The notes under the pieces: model-generated | Database searches by the model: none | What the model saw: only the letters and a program-made list of their open reading frames with translations | What the model was told of the DNA's origin: nothing | Shown: positions 7,036 through 8,643 of the stretch, piece after piece | Numbering within the stretch: position 1 is the stretch's first letter | How the letters are laid out: the number at the start of each line of letters is the position of its first letter | Origin: ARK-15 sp038880255 | GTDB lineage: Archaea; Thermoplasmatota; Thermoplasmata; Thermoplasmatales; ARK-15 | Reading direction: 5' to 3' | Length of the DNA stretch: 8,643 nucleotides | NCBI GenBank assembly: GCA_038880255.1 | Contig: JAVZSA010000045.1 | Coordinates: forward strand, 1 to 8,643 | Made by a program: the position numbers and the translations under genes

Positions 7036-7046
7036 ATTTTATATAC
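7036..7046 (-). promoter_or_regulatory. TATA-like promoter of the regulator gene
   Basis: On the minus strand GTATATAAAAT precedes the regulator ATG. Its centre is about 19 bases from the start codon, slightly closer than ideal for a leaderless transcript; the T/A-rich stretch just upstream (about 7048-7055) could shift the effective box. No ribosome binding site is present. Confidence 0.45.
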
Positions 7047-7242
7047 ACTTAAAAAATCTTTCTATAAAATAGGACTTTGGAAAGTTGGTAAAGTCACATA
7101 AACTTTTACGCTGTTCTCCATACTAATTTTTCACAGAGAAAATGAAATCTAGAAGACTATACCATATTTTCATGTATTTGTTAAACAGTTCGTATGATGA
7201 AAGTGCGTTAAAAAGAACGGAAATTTTTGAAATTTATGGGGC

Positions 7243-7256
7243 ATTATGTCCATAAT
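7243..7256. repeat. Short palindrome ATTATG-TC-CATAAT
   Basis: Exact 6-base arms with a 2-base centre in non-coding DNA. No associated gene. Function unknown and chance occurrence is possible. Confidence 0.4.
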
Positions 7257-7302
7257 TGGAGGAGTTTTCTTTCTCTAGAAACAGTTCGAAAAATTGTTTT
7301 TA

Positions 7303-7316
7303 CCTAAAAGTTTAGG
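7303..7316. repeat. Short palindrome CCTAAA-AG-TTTAGG
   Basis: Exact 6-base arms with a 2-base centre, the same geometry as the palindrome 60 bases upstream. It lies about 95 bases beyond the transposase remnant. It could be a protein-binding site or a remnant of the insertion element's flank. Confidence 0.45.
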
Positions 7317-7338
7317 CTGTAGTGTTAATAAAAGTATC

Positions 7339-7366
7339 GTTGCAAAAAAAATTTTCAGAGTGCAAC
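7339..7366. repeat. Inverted repeat GTTGCA...TGCAAC beside the transposase remnant
   Basis: Arms at 7339-7344 and 7361-7366 enclose an A/T-rich 16-base centre. It lies about 45 bases beyond the last recognisable transposase codons and may mark the subterminal end of the decayed insertion element. No matching partner was seen near the right edge of the window. Confidence 0.35.
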
Positions 7367-7409
7367 TTCCTAAAAAATTTTTGACAGGATTGATCTCAAT
7401 CTAGATAAA

Positions 7410-8542
7410 TTAACAATGTAAAGCCATTCTATTTCTAGCTTCTTGCCCCCTATATATGAAATTAATAAGCCAACAAAGATTATATAAGAGAACTGAAAAT
7501 ACGTGAAATAGAAGGCATGGTGAGTATTGTGTAGATCATGTTTTACCTCTAACTTCTTTCTTTTCTTTGCATCTGGTTTCTATTCCACATCTCATCCTAT
7601 ATAGATTGGCTAAATTACTCACATTGTCCATAGTAACCGTTTGATTGATGGCAAATATGAAACAATCTTCAAGTTTTGCAGAATTTTTGTTTGGTGTAAA
7701 ATAAAACACCTAATTAAATTTGACAAACATCCTTATGCTACTATCCTTCATAGTATATCTGGTAATATAAAATCTATTTCTCTTATTATGGATTCGCCTT
7801 GCTAATTGTTCTGTTTTAAACTTAAATTTCTGGACCACAGAGTTTCGTATTGCAAGATTCAAAAATGGCACATTTATTCTTTCAAAAGTACGTATGCATC
7901 AACATTGAAAAATCCTCTACCTACAAGCAATAATTTAATTCAGACTCATCTCCTCGCTTGAAATATCAAAGTAGTGAAGAGCATTTCATTGTTGATAAAC
8001 TGATTTACAGGTAGCATGATAAATGTAAATCTTTTGATTTCTTCCATAGATTCAATAGTAGCATATTTATAATTCAATTCTCTTCCTCGTCTATTTCTTT
8101 CACATACATAATCTACTCTATCCTTTTTGCCATACCACATACCATCATGTTTATCTATAATTCAAAATAGATTCGTTGCTCTTCCCAAAAAAAATTGATA
8201 ACATTTGATATTTTTAGTTTTTGCAATTTCTTGAATATCGTACTAGAAAATGCAATTTCTACTTCCTCTTTCTATCTTATCAATTTTTGCTGTTACAAAC
8301 TTCTTTCTACCTATTTTCTCCAGCAACGTATGAACAATTTCAGATTTAGAATATCTTACATTACAATAGTCGCTTATTAGAAAACAGCTGGTCAAATAGT
8401 CATCGATATATTTTTTAGTTCAGACATTAAATGCATTTGTTGTGTTGATATGCAATCACCTCAGGTTGATTTTAGACGAGATGGATTTTTTTCTGTTCAA
8501 ACGTTTAATGAATTTTCCGAAATCTTGATAAATTGAAAATCT
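7410..8542 (-). pseudogene. Decayed IS4-type DDE transposase
   Basis: Reading the minus strand across three frames recovers most of a DDE transposase, broken by at least six stop codons and at least two frameshifts. In order: N-terminal region starting FSIYQDFGKFIKRL (near 8540); IIDKHDGMWYGKKD around 8158-8120, holding the first catalytic Asp; a readable stretch (7946-8140) with LNYKYATIES and FTFIMLPVNQF; then GRGFFNVDAYVLLK from 7921, where the family has DRGFF, so the second catalytic Asp is changed to Gly (GGT). After a frameshift INVPF...AIRNS follows, then YRMRCGIET with Y-x2-R-x3-E-x6-K from 7601 to 7557, the IS4-family signature holding the catalytic Glu. The hydrophobic tail FSVLLYNLCWLINF ends near 7410. 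It is not functional. Element ends, target duplication and exact family cannot be fixed here. Confidence 0.85.
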
Positions 8543-8609
8543 TTATGCCAAATAAAATTAATTTACAATCTCTCCAAATTATGAAGATATTTTCAATTCA
8601 ATCTTAAAG

Positions 8610-8634
8610 TCCACAATTTTAAAATTTTTGTGGA
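8610..8634. repeat. Inverted repeat TCCACAA...TTGTGGA at right edge
   Basis: Exact 7-base arms (8610-8616 and 8628-8634) around an 11-base A/T centre. It lies about 70 bases upstream of the N-terminal end of the transposase remnant. It might be part of the insertion element's end or a regulatory or terminator hairpin of a gene beyond the window. The rest of 8543-8643 shows no gene. Confidence 0.45.
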
Positions 8635-8643
8635 ATTAGAAAC

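Larger units (their letters stand above)
7047..7409. other. Non-coding gap with several small palindromes
   Basis: No supportable gene on either strand. The stretch contains a plus-strand TATA-like sequence at 7061-7072 with no gene behind it, a 10-base direct repeat (AAACAGTTCG at 7183-7192 and 7279-7288), and three inverted repeats listed separately. It lies between the regulator promoter and the decayed transposase. It may include the downstream end of the insertion element. Confidence 0.6.

Noticed and set aside
7946..8140. Stand-alone 64-residue minus-strand gene
   Set aside because: It is one readable piece of the transposase pseudogene; similarity continues in frame beyond a stop upstream and in another frame downstream.
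8195..8380. Plus-strand 61-codon open frame
   Set aside because: It is antisense to the readable N-terminal half of the transposase remnant and shows no protein-like pattern of its own.
7047..8643. tRNA, rRNA or CRISPR array in the gene-poor right part
   Set aside because: No cloverleaf-like segment, no regularly spaced repeats and no GC-rich island were found by eye.

Overview
The window looks archaeal, from an AT-rich genome. Genes that begin a transcript sit close behind TATA-like boxes and have no ribosome binding site, whereas genes inside the operon carry strong Shine-Dalgarno sequences (up to GGAGGTGAT). The regulator belongs to the archaeal winged-helix/FilR1 type. A Thermoplasmata-like or other thermoacidophilic euryarchaeal host is my guess from general gene style; I cannot prove it from the sequence.

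Layout. 3-470: the 3' part of a HAD-superfamily phosphatase, cut by the window edge. 471-553: a short intergenic region with a perfect 7-bp-arm inverted repeat and a good TATA box placed for a leaderless transcript. 554-6300: a tight five-gene operon on the plus strand: class III PLP aminotransferase, FGGY carbohydrate kinase, form IV RuBisCO-like protein (RLP), a small DUF6379-like protein resembling the beta subunit of C-deglycosylation enzymes, and an MFS transporter. Consecutive genes overlap by 4 or 8 bases or lie 12 bases apart. 6264-7022: a convergent winged-helix regulator whose 3' end overlaps the transporter gene by 37 bases. 7023-7409: no gene, several small palindromes. 7410-8542: a heavily decayed IS4-type transposase on the minus strand. 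8543-8643: no gene, one hairpin-like repeat.

Working model (inference). The operon reads as an uncharacterised catabolic or salvage pathway. The MFS protein imports an amine-bearing or sugar-like compound, the aminotransferase makes or removes an amino group, and the FGGY kinase phosphorylates a polyol or keto-sugar. The RLP then performs enolisation chemistry (isomerisation, decarboxylation or C-C cleavage) on the sugar phosphate. The RLP keeps the lysine-carbamate metal site of RuBisCO but has lost several residues needed for RuBP carboxylation, so carbon fixation is unlikely. The most unusual point is the DUF6379-like gene directly behind the RLP, in the place where a RuBisCO small subunit gene would be expected; no C-deglycosylase alpha subunit is seen in the window. 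The FilR1-type regulator is the obvious candidate for local control.
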